Assembly: GCA_003427395.1 (NCBI GenBank)
Contig: BFEA01000105.1
Coordinates: 2,389,722 to 2,427,211, forward strand
Length of the DNA stretch: 37,490 nucleotides
Source: Chara braunii
Lineage: Eukaryota; Streptophyta; Charophyceae; Charales; Characeae
Direction of reading: 5' to 3'
In this document: one piece after another, positions 29,361 to 37,490 of the stretch
Numbering within the stretch: the first letter of the stretch is position 1
Layout: every line of letters begins with the position of its first letter
Made by a program: the position numbers and the translations under genes
The notes under the pieces: model-generated
The model's input: only the letters and a program-made list of their open reading frames with translations
Databases searched by the model: none
Told to the model about the DNA's origin: nothing

Positions 29361-29550
29361 CTACGGTAGTTCCTTCTCTTCTAAGTGTGTATGGTGGTCT
29401 ATCAGCCAATCATAAGTGGGGAGGCAGCAGTGCTCTATTTGCCATTGCAAGGAGGCTACCGTAGCTGGTACCAGTTCTGCTTCGTTGTTTGTCTTTGGCC
29501 CGTTTCCCGGCTTTGTAAGGATAGAAAGACGGTTAAAAAACAGAAAGATA
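29361..29550 (-). pseudogene. LINE ORF2 fragment before the zinc finger (fragment E)
   Basis: On the minus strand the frame reads ATVASLQWQIEHCCLPTYDW and then HLEEKELP, aligning with KIASLQWQIDHRCLPTNDSL and SLEERRF of the 30.1-kb copy and ALQWQIIHRCLPTLDW of the 8-kb copy. The zinc ligands that should follow are lost, and so is everything upstream. About 50 aligned residues remain. It lies between two hairpin-module copies of the opposite orientation. Confidence 0.7.
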
Positions 29551-29614
29551 GAGTTTGAGGGACTTACAGCCCCAGGAAACAGCAAACAGCAAACAGTGTT
29601 ACAAGATGTATCAA

Positions 29615-29768
29615 TGGGATGCTGGACCCGGTTTCCAGCAGGTGCCGCTCTTCACCAATAGATGGAGCAGCCCGACAAGATAACCCCTCGATTCGGACGG
29701 TTCTCTCACCACCGCCGGGATAGAGGGCTTACACAAGGGTTATTCCTCTATGAAAAAAAAAAAAAAAG
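29615..29768 (+). repeat. Hairpin module, long-tail subfamily, copy 10
   Basis: GGGATGCTGGACCCGGTTTC, CACCAATAGATGGAGCAGCC, GACGGTTCTCTCACC, GGATAGAGGGCTTACACAAGG, A-tract. Same layout as the minus copy at 26819. Confidence 0.8.
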
Positions 29769-30126
29769 AATTGGTCGGATTTGTTGAATTGCTTCAATTT
29801 GGGGAGTTACCTTTTGAAATTTTATGGGATCTAGCGGACAGCTATCAACAGTCACGTTTTTCCTCGCTTTGACGGGAACCTTCCCCACTCCAGGCCGATG
29901 ATGCCTGGGTGCAGAAGTGCCCTTGTGAAAAAGTTCGTGAGGGACGCCGGGCTCAGTTCCCGGCTTGTAATATAACTTACTTATTTATTTTTAATGAAAA
30001 ACAGGTTCTATTTTTTTTTTAGGGTTTCCGTTTTTTTTTTGAGGGACGTACGTTAATGTCATCACAAATCAGCAGTATGGGCAATAGATAAAACAGCTCT
30101 TAAACCCCTTTCAACGGCAAATAACG
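29769..30126. other. No gene; module scrap and T-tracts
   Basis: GGGACGCCGGGCTCAGTTCC at ~29942 is a truncated module start. T-tracts precede GAGGGACGTACGTTAATGTC (30041), a word that recurs in similar form before the LINE fragment at 32357. Confidence 0.5.
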
Positions 30127-32043
30127 GCATACCTGTGGAGAGGAATTCACGATCACAAGAATGTACTAAGCAGAGTGGCATGGCATGCGGTGATCTAACC
30201 CAAAGCAAAAGGAGGTTTGGGAATTGTAGACCCTTCTACCCAAGCCATGGCCCTTTCGATTCAGTGGATTAAAAGACTACTTTTCAGTCCAGAGACCCCA
30301 TGGGCAGCTCTAGCAGAAGCACAGATATCGAGACTAGCCCCGGAGGTACCTAGTGGGACAGATCCACTGACATGGTTGGAGAATCGTCACTGGCCCATCC
30401 CTAGGGGCAGAACACTTGATCAGTCAGCGAACTCCCATCAACAGGCCACAAGGATGGATATAAAAAATGATCCCTTTTGGATAGATCTCCTCAGGATTTG
30501 GCGCAAACTGCCTCTACCAGACAAAATTGCCCCAGATAAATGGGAGGAAGTTTGTCAGCAGCCCTTATTCAACAACAGGTGGATCACTGATACACAAGGA
30601 AGGACGTATCACTGCACAGACTCCCCTTGGAAGGGCTGGGTAAAGAATGAGATTCTGAGGATGTGAGACATCTGGTGCACAGATACGAAAGATTGTCACC
30701 AAATCTCATACCTTGGGCTAAGGCTAAGATATTGCAGGGGAACAAAAAATGCACTTGAAACAATTACTGAAGCCATCCCGATAGCATGGCTAAGGATTCT
30801 CAGGAAAGGCCTCCCACTCAAGGAAGGTGATTGGGTGGGTATCCAAGGGATCCCCCAGCAAATAGGAAATGTAATTTTGCTAAATGGAAAATGATCAGTT
30901 TTAATCTCTATTTTCCCAATCAATCAGAGCTATCAGATAAAGGAAACCAATGAAACCAGATGGGTGGAAGTGGACCAAGTATTCAGGATCAGAGTTCTGA
31001 AACAAAAGGATCACTGGATTGCCTTCAAACCCTCATGTCCGATTAATAAACTAGCGTTGGACCCAATATATTGGACATGGACAAGCCCAGTGAGGAGTAG
31101 CAGAAAGTGTGACCGTTCCCTACACTCACTAACGGTTAAATCTACCTACAGAATGTTAAGACCCAGATTGAACTTGAAAGATCAGGTTGAAAGCAGATGG
31201 ATGAAGCACCTGAATGTGAGTAAGGAAAGCATCAGGAGTATCAAATGGTTTAAAACTATAAAGTCCAGGCCAACAAAGATTGCCTCTCTACAATGGCAAA
31301 TTGATCATCGTTGCCTTCCCACGAATGACTCGCTAATGGACAGAACATCACTAGAAGAAAGAAGATTTGCTCATCCGTGGTGTAAGCTATGTATCTCAGC
31401 GTTCCCAAGTAGAACCATTCTGGAGACCATAGAGCACATCTTTCTACAATGCCCAGGTGCTGCTTTGCTATGGCGGTGGTGGAATAGGATTTGGTCTACC
31501 CTCAATACTCAGTTGGCATGACCATGGGAGTGGAGAGCTCTTTTATGTGAGACCTGGTCTCCGGCCCTCCTAGACGATTTCTCCCACAACCTATTTAAAA
31601 CAGGAAGGAGGCCCATTCTCTGGGCCCTCTGGAACCGTCGCTGTACCTTTGAAATGGAAGGTGAGAGGATTGACGGCCCAGAACTGACAGAAGCAATCAA
31701 ACTACAAGTGCAGACAGATATCACAATCCAATGGAACAAGATTAAAGAAAAAATCCAATTTCTATCATCCAAAAAAGAAATCCTACAACACATTAAACAA
31801 TTCAGTGACGCTTGGCTTGGGGGATCTCAAGGAGGGACGATTGGACAGATCCAAGAAGGTGGGGGAAGGAGAGGTATAAAGGAAGGGCAAGTTGAGGAAG
31901 TACCTAGAGACTTTCGTCTGATACTTCATGACTGGACCAGTGTAGACCCTTCAATCCCGCTGCGACCCTCCTCAGAATTCCCAGACCCATTTCCCCCCTC
32001 CTCTCTTTTGCTGGTCCCCTTGAGTTGGTATAGCTTTGTCTAA
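30127..32043 (+). pseudogene. LINE ORF2 C-terminal half, best copy (fragment C)
   Basis: The longest and clearest copy of the family. In order: VAWHAVI, a stop, then PKAKGGLGIVDP (30169-30230), the motif that follows the RT domain in LINE ORF2; ALSIQWIKRLL; NDPFWIDLLRIWRKL; WKGWVKNEI, with a stop at 30664; AIPIAWLRILRKGLPLKEGD (~30770-30830); SLHSLTVKSTYRMLRP; IASLQWQIDHRCLP (~31280); a zf-RVT finger CKLC, 14 residues, HIFLQC, then LWRWW (31380-31475), with a stop at 31519; and a final frame (31654-32043) with DWTSVDPSIPLRP and EFPDPFP ending the protein. RT catalytic motifs are absent, so it is 5'-truncated, and several stops and shifts make it inactive. A module-like 3' end and A-tract follow. 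Confidence 0.85.
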
Positions 32044-32215
32044 AAAGGTGATGTGTGAGTTGAGAGGTTTTTTCCGTTTGAAAGATATCTACTAAGTTCT
32101 GCTGTAGGTGGTTATGGCAAAACAACTTTTATCAGTACCCGTGGGGCCGTGATCCAAATTAGTACCAGGTCTACTCTGACATATCTGGCGCCACTCTGAT
32201 GAGGGTGAAGAGGTA

Positions 32216-32278
32216 CAAGGGACACTGGGCCCATTTCTTAGCACTTCCTGTTTCAAAAAAAAAAAAAAAAAAAAAAAA
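32216..32278 (+). repeat. 3' end of LINE C: diverged module plus A-tract
   Basis: GGGACACTGGGCCCATTTC lies 173 bp after the ORF stop, followed by a ~24-nt A-tract. The CACCAATAGATGGAG part is missing. Confidence 0.65.
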
Positions 32279-32300
32279 GTCACATCAGAGTGATTTNTNT

Positions 32301-32331
<31 letters not shown>

Positions 32332-32356
32332 AGGNATNTTAATGTCACATCAGAGT

Positions 32357-32600
32357 CCTTTCATTCAAGGGTGGAGAGCCTATCACCCGGAGCTTCCAAT
32401 CCCTGAACTGCCGCTTCACCCTGAGGAGTGGATATGGAAGACCAGAAGGAGAGGGAAACTGCGCCTACTTCTATCTCTTACAGTAAAAACGACCTATTGT
32501 CTACTCCGACCAAGTGTTGATGTCCCTGCAATTATCCAAGAAAGATGGGCAAGGCACTTAAATATTGATATTAACTTGTTAACTCACGTCAAGTTTGGAC
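32357..32600 (+). pseudogene. LINE ORF2 internal fragment (fragment D)
   Basis: The frame reads LPLHPEEWIWK, LLLSLTVKTTYCLLRPSVDV and ERWARHLNIDINLLTHVKF. It aligns with LALDPIYWTWT, SLHSLTVKSTYRMLRP and RWMKHLNVSKESIRSIKWF of the 30.1-kb copy. It stops aligning at ~32600, before the SLQWQI and zinc-finger region, and runs into GC-rich DNA of unknown origin (32610-32790). It is truncated at both ends and lies just inside the 13-bp direct repeat. Confidence 0.75.
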
Positions 32601-32881
32601 CCTATGCAACCAGCGTTCTTAGACCGCCGCATCGTGAGGAGCGCAAATGCTCTGAGCGATCGCAGCCAGCAAGGCCCGACTGCCCTTCGAGCGAGTGGCC
32701 ACGTCACCGACTCACCGTGCCAGGTGGCTTTTGGCTAGGCTACAGGTCCTGCCACACTTCGCGTGCAATGCTTACGTGGCAGATTCTCCATGTGAATCTA
32801 TTGGTGGGAAAGTAGGAGAACGTTTGGCATGAAGAAGCGGGGCAGCGGTCTATACACAACAAACACGACGCCGCAGGAAAA

Positions 32882-32986
32882 ATGGCAGGTATGATGGCAT
32901 CGAACGAAGATCAACAACAACGAGCGGATGCATGGTTGTCCGATCTGGAGGATGGGAGGCTTCAGCTGCAAGGATTGTGCGGGTGA
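32882..32986 (+). CDS. Short ORF upstream of the Asn-rich ORF
   Basis: ATG at 32882 opens 34 codons (MAGMMASNEDQQQRADAWLS then DLEDGRLQLQGLCG) of normal protein-like composition. It ends as the next frame opens, with ADAWLSDLEDG here and MADWLEDMSQQ in the next frame. It could be the true N-terminus of the next protein, joined by a short intron or a lost base. No family is recognised. Confidence 0.35.
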   Translation: MAGMMASNEDQQQRADAWLSDLEDGRLQLQGLCG

Positions 32987-33395
32987 TGTCATCTCCAACC
33001 ACATATCTGAGGTCCGAGGGGGCGGGGCTTCGATGGCTGATTGGCTGGAGGATATGTCCCAGCAGATGCTGGACATTATCTGGGCGAAAGAGGAGGGGAC
33101 AGATCCTCTGCTTAATGACATCATCGATTGGGAGTGGGAGCGTGGGATCAAACATAGATGCTATGATCTCTTCAGGGAAGGGCAAGCACTCTCCGATAGC
33201 TACTACAACAGCGACAGTAAAGGAGACACGACAACATCGACGATATCAACGGCAAAGACTAGAGCACAGGTCAGTGACAACATCAACAACAACAGCATCA
33301 TTAACAGTGACAAGACAGGGGAGCAGATCTATAACAACATCAACAACAACATTATCATCAATAGTGACAGAGGTGCAGGCAGCGATGACTATGGC

Positions 33396-33432
<37 letters not shown>

Positions 33433-33824
33433 TCAACAACGTCAACAACAACAACAACATCAACAACATCAACATCGGCGACAATGACGTCAACAGCAAC
33501 AACAACAAAGACTACGCAACGGATTTATTTCCAACAACGGTGGAGACACCTGTCCAGGCAGTTGTGTTCTTGACAACGGCAACAACAACAACAGTTACAA
33601 CAACAACGACAACGACAACGACACCTACACCACTGGTGGCGACAATGACAACAGAGACAACAGCCGCAACAGCAACAACATCGTCACAGAAGGAGAGGAG
33701 TGGGGATCTGACGAGTACGTGGAGGAGGGGATTAGAGTTGAAAAAACATTTCATCCACCCCCCCACCTTCTATTTCAATGTTGAATCGGTCTTCCATGTC
33801 TGGCAGCAAATGGGAGTAGGATAG
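32928..33824 (+). CDS. Asn/Thr-rich ORF, unknown function
   Basis: 298 open codons; protein-like sequence probably starts at the internal MADWLEDMSQQMLDIIWAKE (33033). The N-terminal ~60 residues after that are acidic, Trp-containing and likely helical (PLLNDIIDWEWERGIKHRCY). Residues ~110-200 are an Asn-rich tract from an AAC/ATC triplet array (33260-33510), with Asn runs up to 12. A Thr-rich tract follows, from ACA/ACG triplets, then a basic end. All three forward frames are open over much of the array, so length alone is weak evidence. Low-complexity Asn tracts occur in some regulatory and prion-like proteins, but I do not recognise a family here. It sits inside the 2-kb A-tailed unit. Confidence 0.4.
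33260..33660. repeat. AAC/ACA trinucleotide-rich array
   Basis: Imperfect AAC triplets, densest at 33398-33430, giving Asn, Thr or Gln runs according to frame. Confidence 0.85.
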
Positions 33825-33831
33825 TAGATGT

Positions 33832-33881
33832 CCCCTCTATTGATTGAAGTCATCCGGCCCTCGATTTCAATCAACAAGGGG
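33832..33881 (+). other. Hairpin just after the Asn-rich ORF stop
   Basis: TTGATTGAA (33840-33848) pairs with TTCAATCAA (33866-33874), and CCCCT with AGGGG outside it. The structure begins 8 nt after the stop codon. Confidence 0.6.
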
Positions 33882-34218
33882 TGTTGACTGTTCCTTAGGT
33901 GGGAGGTAGGGTATTTAGGGTTTTCGTGTATCTGATCTGTTTTTTGGATTATTTGATGATTGTTTGTTGTGGTGGTTGGTGAGAATGTTTTTCGTTAGGG
34001 TTAGGCTTTGATGGCGGGAGGTCAATCCTTCGCTGTCGCGGGGAAGTAACATGGCAGATATGGTGGAAAACGGATTTGGCTTTGCATGACATAAACCGAC
34101 CAAATGAACACAACTCGCGTAGTAATGGATGCACACTTATGGCATCTCCACACATTATTGCATAGGGATATTGGACCCAATTTTCAGTTGACACTCATCA
34201 TTATATTATAATTGTGTA
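33882..34218. other. No gene recognised
   Basis: GT-rich DNA with a single telo-box-like TTTAGGGTTTT at ~33912 and a degenerate module start (GATATTGGACCCAATTTTC) at ~34167. Confidence 0.5.
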
Positions 34219-34371
34219 GGGACGCTGGACCCGATTTCCAGCAGGTGCTGCTCCCCACCAATAGATTGAGCCTTCAACGTCGGTGCCCACTTAACGAGGC
34301 TGCTCCTATCACCTCGTTAAGTGGTTTCCCCACACATGAAGTTTCTCGAAAAAAAAAAAAAAAAAAAAAAA
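34219..34371 (+). repeat. Hairpin module with A-tract, copy 11
   Basis: GGGACGCTGGACCCGATTTC, CCACCAATAGATTGAG, then a different second hairpin: CACTTAACGAGG ... CCTCGTTAAGTG, 12 bp perfect. A ~22-nt A-tract ends at 34371. Confidence 0.85.
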
Positions 34372-34661
34372 GTCACATCAGAGTTTAAAAGGGTGCAAAA
34401 AAAAAATGGGTAGACAAAAAAACCATGCGCAAGTTCGCAAAGGGGGATGAAAATACCGCGGCCGTGGTGTAAGGTCGGGTGTCATATTTTATAGGAGTCA
34501 GCCGTGGTGTCAGATGGGGAGAGAAAAAAAAATAAAAAGCCCAATGGATACTCTTAGGCCGAAATTGCCGTTTTGAAATAGGCGTATGATTTCTTTGCCG
34601 GTGCGTGCTTTTTCTGCCTTTACGAGCTCAAACCCGCCACGTACCCCGTTGTTTCTTTTTT

Positions 34662-34855
34662 GGGGTAACTACACGGGAGTCAAAAAAACAAATTATATTT
34701 GCATTGTGACCCAAGATACAGTTTTTCGATTGCGCTCAAGGCACCTACCTAGCCAGAAAGCTGGGTTGTTTACAGTGCCCGGACTGCAATTGCAAACTTT
34801 ATCTTGACCCATACTGCAATTATAACTCATTTTCCTGACTCCCGCGTAGTTTCCC
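34662..34855. mobile_element. Complete MITE-like TIR element, 194 bp
   Basis: The ends GGGGTAACTACACGGGAGTC and GACTCCCGCGTAGTTTCCC are inverted. Complementarity continues inward for ~70 bp (CAAGATACAGTTT with AAACTTTATCTTG; TTGCATTGTGACCC with CCCATACTGCAA). The centre is ~50 bp, with no ORF. The flanks GTTTCTTTTTT and GTTCTTTTTTT are similar but T-rich, so no target duplication can be called. Confidence 0.85.
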
Positions 34856-34859
34856 GTTC

Positions 34860-34944
34860 TTTTTTTTTTTTCCTTTTCATGGGAACAGTGTTCCAATCTA
34901 TTCGTGGAGGGCAGCACATGTTGGGAACTGAGTCCGACGTCCCT
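34860..34944 (-). repeat. Hairpin module, minus, with T-tract (copy 12)
   Basis: Reversed: GGGACGTCGGACTCAGTTCC, TGCTGCCCTCCACGAATAGA, then an A-tract. Most similar to the minus copy at 14112. Confidence 0.65.
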
Positions 34945-35339
34945 TGTAGAAACATATATACAACAGTTTGAAATATTGAGTCGTTAAAGTTCTCAATTGA
35001 GAATATGCTGCATGATTATGAACCACTGTTAAGTTTTCAGACAGAATGTGAAAACTACTGGTCTTTGAGATCACTTAACACAACCTGCTCCTCCAACAGT
35101 CCTAGGGGCTGTTAATAAAAAAAGACAACTTTGTTAACGTCACTTTTGAGTTCCTTTTCTTGTTTGTTTTCTTATTGTTATTATGTAAAACCCAAATTTT
35201 TGTTGAGACCGGATTCCAGACATACGCTGGTTGCAATCCCAGTCAACCGTTCGCTATCCTGATAGTTATGAGGGTACCTAATGTGCGAAAAAAACATGTG
35301 CCTGCAAAGAAAGCAACCGCTGAGTTCAAAAACTGATGA
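34945..35339. other. No gene recognised
   Basis: AT-rich DNA without recognisable coding or repeat structure. It leads into the AT-rich island. Confidence 0.5.
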
Positions 35340-35925
35340 AAGTACTGTGGATGTGCTGTCAGACGGGGAAAGAAAGAAATTCATAAGTGTTTTGATGAAT
35401 TAGATTGGTCAGCTCAATGGAAAAAGAGAGGAGATTATTTAGCTCGATATATATTTTGTGCTGAAGAAATGAGAGAATCAGTCGAAGTAATTCAACAAGC
35501 TCCAAAAGCAAGTCCTGGAGGACCCTATGAGAATCTATAAGCGCTTAAACTAGAAAAGAAAAAAAATATACACAACAGATTGAATACAATGAACATAATG
35601 ATTTTGAATATCAATTTGTTAGTAAAAAATCATCACTAACATTTAAAATCCCTAAACAGGAGCATTATGTTAGATTAGAAATATCTAAAGAAGAATTGGG
35701 TATCTTTTAATTGTAGATGATAATATATTCTCATAATGTTGGAAAATTCGTCTCCCAAGAATTATTAATTTACAAGTACTTCCTCCACATATTAACGGAA
35801 TGAAATTAGCAGATATTATGACAATTTTAGGTAGTATCGATATAATTATGGGAAAGGTAGATAAATCCTATGATATCATTGTAAAGTATGCCATCTCGTA
35901 TGAGATTGAAATTCAACGTCATTAA
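35340..35925 (+). pseudogene. AT-rich island with three consecutive ORF fragments, unidentified
   Basis: Three plus-strand frames follow one another: 35340-35540 (66 codons, containing [20 protein letters not shown]), 35549-35710 (53 codons, containing [18 protein letters not shown]) and 35737-35925 (62 codons, containing [13 protein letters not shown]). Each ends in a stop and the frame changes each time. Sequence is ordinary globular-protein-like, AT-rich, with AT-ending codons, unlike the LINE and gag remnants. They may be one decayed gene or neighbouring genes. I do not recognise a family. Composition suggests foreign origin (a virus-derived insert, organelle-like DNA or another mobile element), but this is inference. 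Nothing here looks expressible as it stands. Confidence 0.4.
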
Positions 35926-36106
35926 ATAAGTGATTGATTTCGGTATATATGAAAGTATAACTTATTTCATATCAATTTTATTTCCCAATTATCATGCCAA
36001 CGGTAAACGCTGGGTGGTCAAGTGCGGAGTGGATAGCTGTTGAAATCATCCAAGTAGGAAGTCTACCTTAAGATGAGTGTTCTTGTTTTTTCAAGCATGT
36101 CCTGCC

Positions 36107-36302
36107 ATTTTTTTAGAATTGCTAAACTTGCGCATTCTGAATATGGGGTTTGCCTTGAAAGTACTTGCCCCCGCTGGAAGGATTTACCACGCGGTGTACC
36201 TTGAAAGTATTTACCATTTTTTTAGAATTACCAAACTCGCGCATTCTGGAGCAAGGCTGGAAACCGGAGCTACCTGCTGGAAGGATTTACCACGCGGTGA
36301 TG
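36107..36302 (+). repeat. Direct repeat pair, about 102-bp spacing
   Basis: CATTTTTTTAGAATT, AAACT.GCGCATTCTG and GCTGGAAGGATTTACCACGC occur in both copies (36108 and 36210). The front part is related to the dispersed repeat at 22240. Confidence 0.8.
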
Positions 36303-36336
36303 TGGATCCTGTCCTGCACCTTATCGACCCCCACAC

Positions 36337-36340
<4 letters not shown>

Positions 36341-36418
<78 letters not shown>
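36341..36418. repeat. (CT)n microsatellite
   Basis: About 39 perfect CT units ending at an N (36419). Confidence 0.98.
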
Positions 36419-36420
36419 NT

Positions 36421-36421
36421 C

Positions 36422-36487
<66 letters not shown>

Positions 36488-36498
36488 GTCTATCAATA

Positions 36499-36572
<74 letters not shown>

Positions 36573-36606
36573 ATTATCTATCTATCTATCTGTCTATCTA
36601 TCTATC
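36421..36606. repeat. (TATC)n microsatellite
   Basis: About 46 TATC units with few interruptions (ATTTATC, CTGTC, CAATATATC, TAATTATC). Ser/Leu/Ile/Tyr-rich frames through it are artefacts. Confidence 0.97.
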
Positions 36607-37490
36607 CATCTCCCAGGCTCCCTGCTACTCTCTCTGTCTCTCTCTGTCTCTCTCTGTCTCTCTCAAAGCCCCCTGCTACTCTCTCTTTTTCTGTGTGTGT
36701 ATGTGTGTGTGAGTGTGTATGGTGTCTATAGCGACGACCTTCCCTTGAACGCCATGCACCCTGGTAATGAATGTATACAAGTGATCGTTCCAGTCCGGTG
36801 CAAGCAACATAACAACTTGAAGGTCATGCTGCTACTCTCTCTCTCTCTCTCAGTGTAGTTAAGGATGTTGACCAACCACTAGAGAAGAAAGTATCGAGGG
36901 TAAAGAAAAAGAGGTAGGAGGAAGGAAAGATAGGTCGATTTAGGCCTCCTATAAAGTCGGGTCCTTCCTCCCACACAGATCGTATGACTCCTACAACTAT
37001 CAACCGACTGTTGTTGATTCGTTTGTTTCCAGTAGTCGGGAAATCGACAAGGTATGCGTAGTGAGTTCCTCATCCCCGATCTTCAGATCACGACGCAGAT
37101 AGCTGACAAACTCTTACTTCACCCCTCTTCTTCTTTTCTCTTACCTCTCCTCTTCTTCTTTCCTCTTACCTTTTCTCTTATTCTTTCCTCTTACCTCTCC
37201 TCTTCTTCACTCTTTTTCCTTTTTCCTTTCTTGCTTCCCTTGCCTTTGCGCTCTTCCTTTCTTGAGAGATCGACCTCACTTCGTAATCTCAAGTTACTAG
37301 TTGGCTCCTGTTGATCGCGCCCTCTCTTCTCTGCTTGCGTTTTTTGTTTGCCTTCTCTCTTCCTTTTCCCCCGTGCTAGCTTTCGCTCTTATCTTGTCAT
37401 TCTCAATCCTCAGCCGCTCGTGTGTCGTTAATTTAGGTTCGCACAAATTTTCATCTTTTACATAGTGGTTTCTCAACATTTCCTTCGATT
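36607..37490. other. No gene recognised; pyrimidine-rich repeats
   Basis: Short CTCTCTGT and GTGTGT tracts lie at 36630-36720. At 37135-37215 imperfect ~26-bp units CTTTCCTCTTACCTCTCC repeat about three times. No coding sequence is recognised. Confidence 0.6.

Larger units (their letters stand above)
32279..34384 (+). mobile_element. 2-kb A-tailed insertion bounded by 13-bp direct repeats
   Basis: GTCACATCAGAGT occurs at 32279-32291, 32344-32356 and 34372-34384. The first and third directly follow A-tracts. 32357-34371 therefore has the form of a retroposed unit with a target duplication: LINE fragment, Asn-rich ORF, hairpin module and A-tail. The T-tract and four single Ns between the first two copies warn of local misassembly. 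Confidence 0.55.

Noticed and set aside
33908-33925. Telomere repeat
   Set aside because: A single TTTAGGGTTTT word, not an array.
36077-36731. Long open frames rich in Ser/Leu and Ile/Tyr (211 and 188 codons)
   Set aside because: They translate the CT and TATC microsatellites and pass through an N; no protein-like sequence remains outside the repeats.

Overview
This window is eukaryotic nuclear DNA dominated by repeats. I see no conserved single-copy host gene. It lacks operon-like gene packing. It carries dozens of A/T homopolymer tracts, many of them at the 3' ends of retroposons. The only recognisable coding sequence is decayed retrotransposon protein, mostly of LINE (zf-RVT) and Ty3/Gypsy gag type. 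The gag protein at 18.2-20.1 kb has the coiled-coil N-terminus, the WFRKFELTLQLHN-type capsid and the CCHC knuckle that I associate with a gag family highly repeated in a charophyte green alga (Chara). That assignment is from memory and could not be checked here. The assembly is imperfect: two N gaps (10275-10568, 23585-23669), single Ns inside homopolymers, and an undigested Nextera junction adapter at 27514-27551.

Layout. 1-2.8 kb: low-complexity DNA and one weak candidate exon. 2.8-10.15 kb: pieces of at least three 5'-truncated LINEs, including a 2.1 kb frameshifted copy at 8.0-10.15 kb, plus a minisatellite at 4.0-4.66 kb and smaller duplications. 10.15-16.7 kb: a gap, a foldback element with ~155-bp arms (11.8-12.36 kb) and many short dispersed repeats. 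16.70-17.08 kb: an intact non-autonomous hAT-like element with a perfect 8-bp target duplication. 18.2-22.1 kb: a minus-strand Ty3/Gypsy-like element with a 1,270-bp LTR, a primer binding site and a broken gag; its pol and second LTR are missing. 22.35-26.2 kb: a TIR element of about 0.2 kb interrupted by two opposed 1.2-1.4 kb tRNA-headed, A-tailed retroposons that form a large inverted repeat. 27.5-29.8 kb: the adapter junction and repeat fragments. 30.1-32.3 kb: the best LINE copy. 32.34-34.38 kb: a 2-kb insert bounded by 13-bp direct repeats that holds a LINE scrap, an Asn-rich ORF and a short-repeat 3' end. 34.66-34.86 kb: a complete TIR element. 35.3-35.9 kb: an AT-rich island with three unidentified ORF fragments. 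36.3-36.6 kb: a long CT/TATC microsatellite.

How the parts relate. The LINE copies share a C-terminal block (DW...P...FPDPFP), and each of the three copies with an intact end is followed 173-207 bp later by the same hairpin-forming module (GGGACGCTGGACCC...CACCAATAGATGGAG, then often a second hairpin and an A-tract). The same module occurs about ten more times without LINE coding sequence. This is what short non-autonomous elements that borrow the LINE 3' end would look like, and it is the most coherent candidate system in the window.
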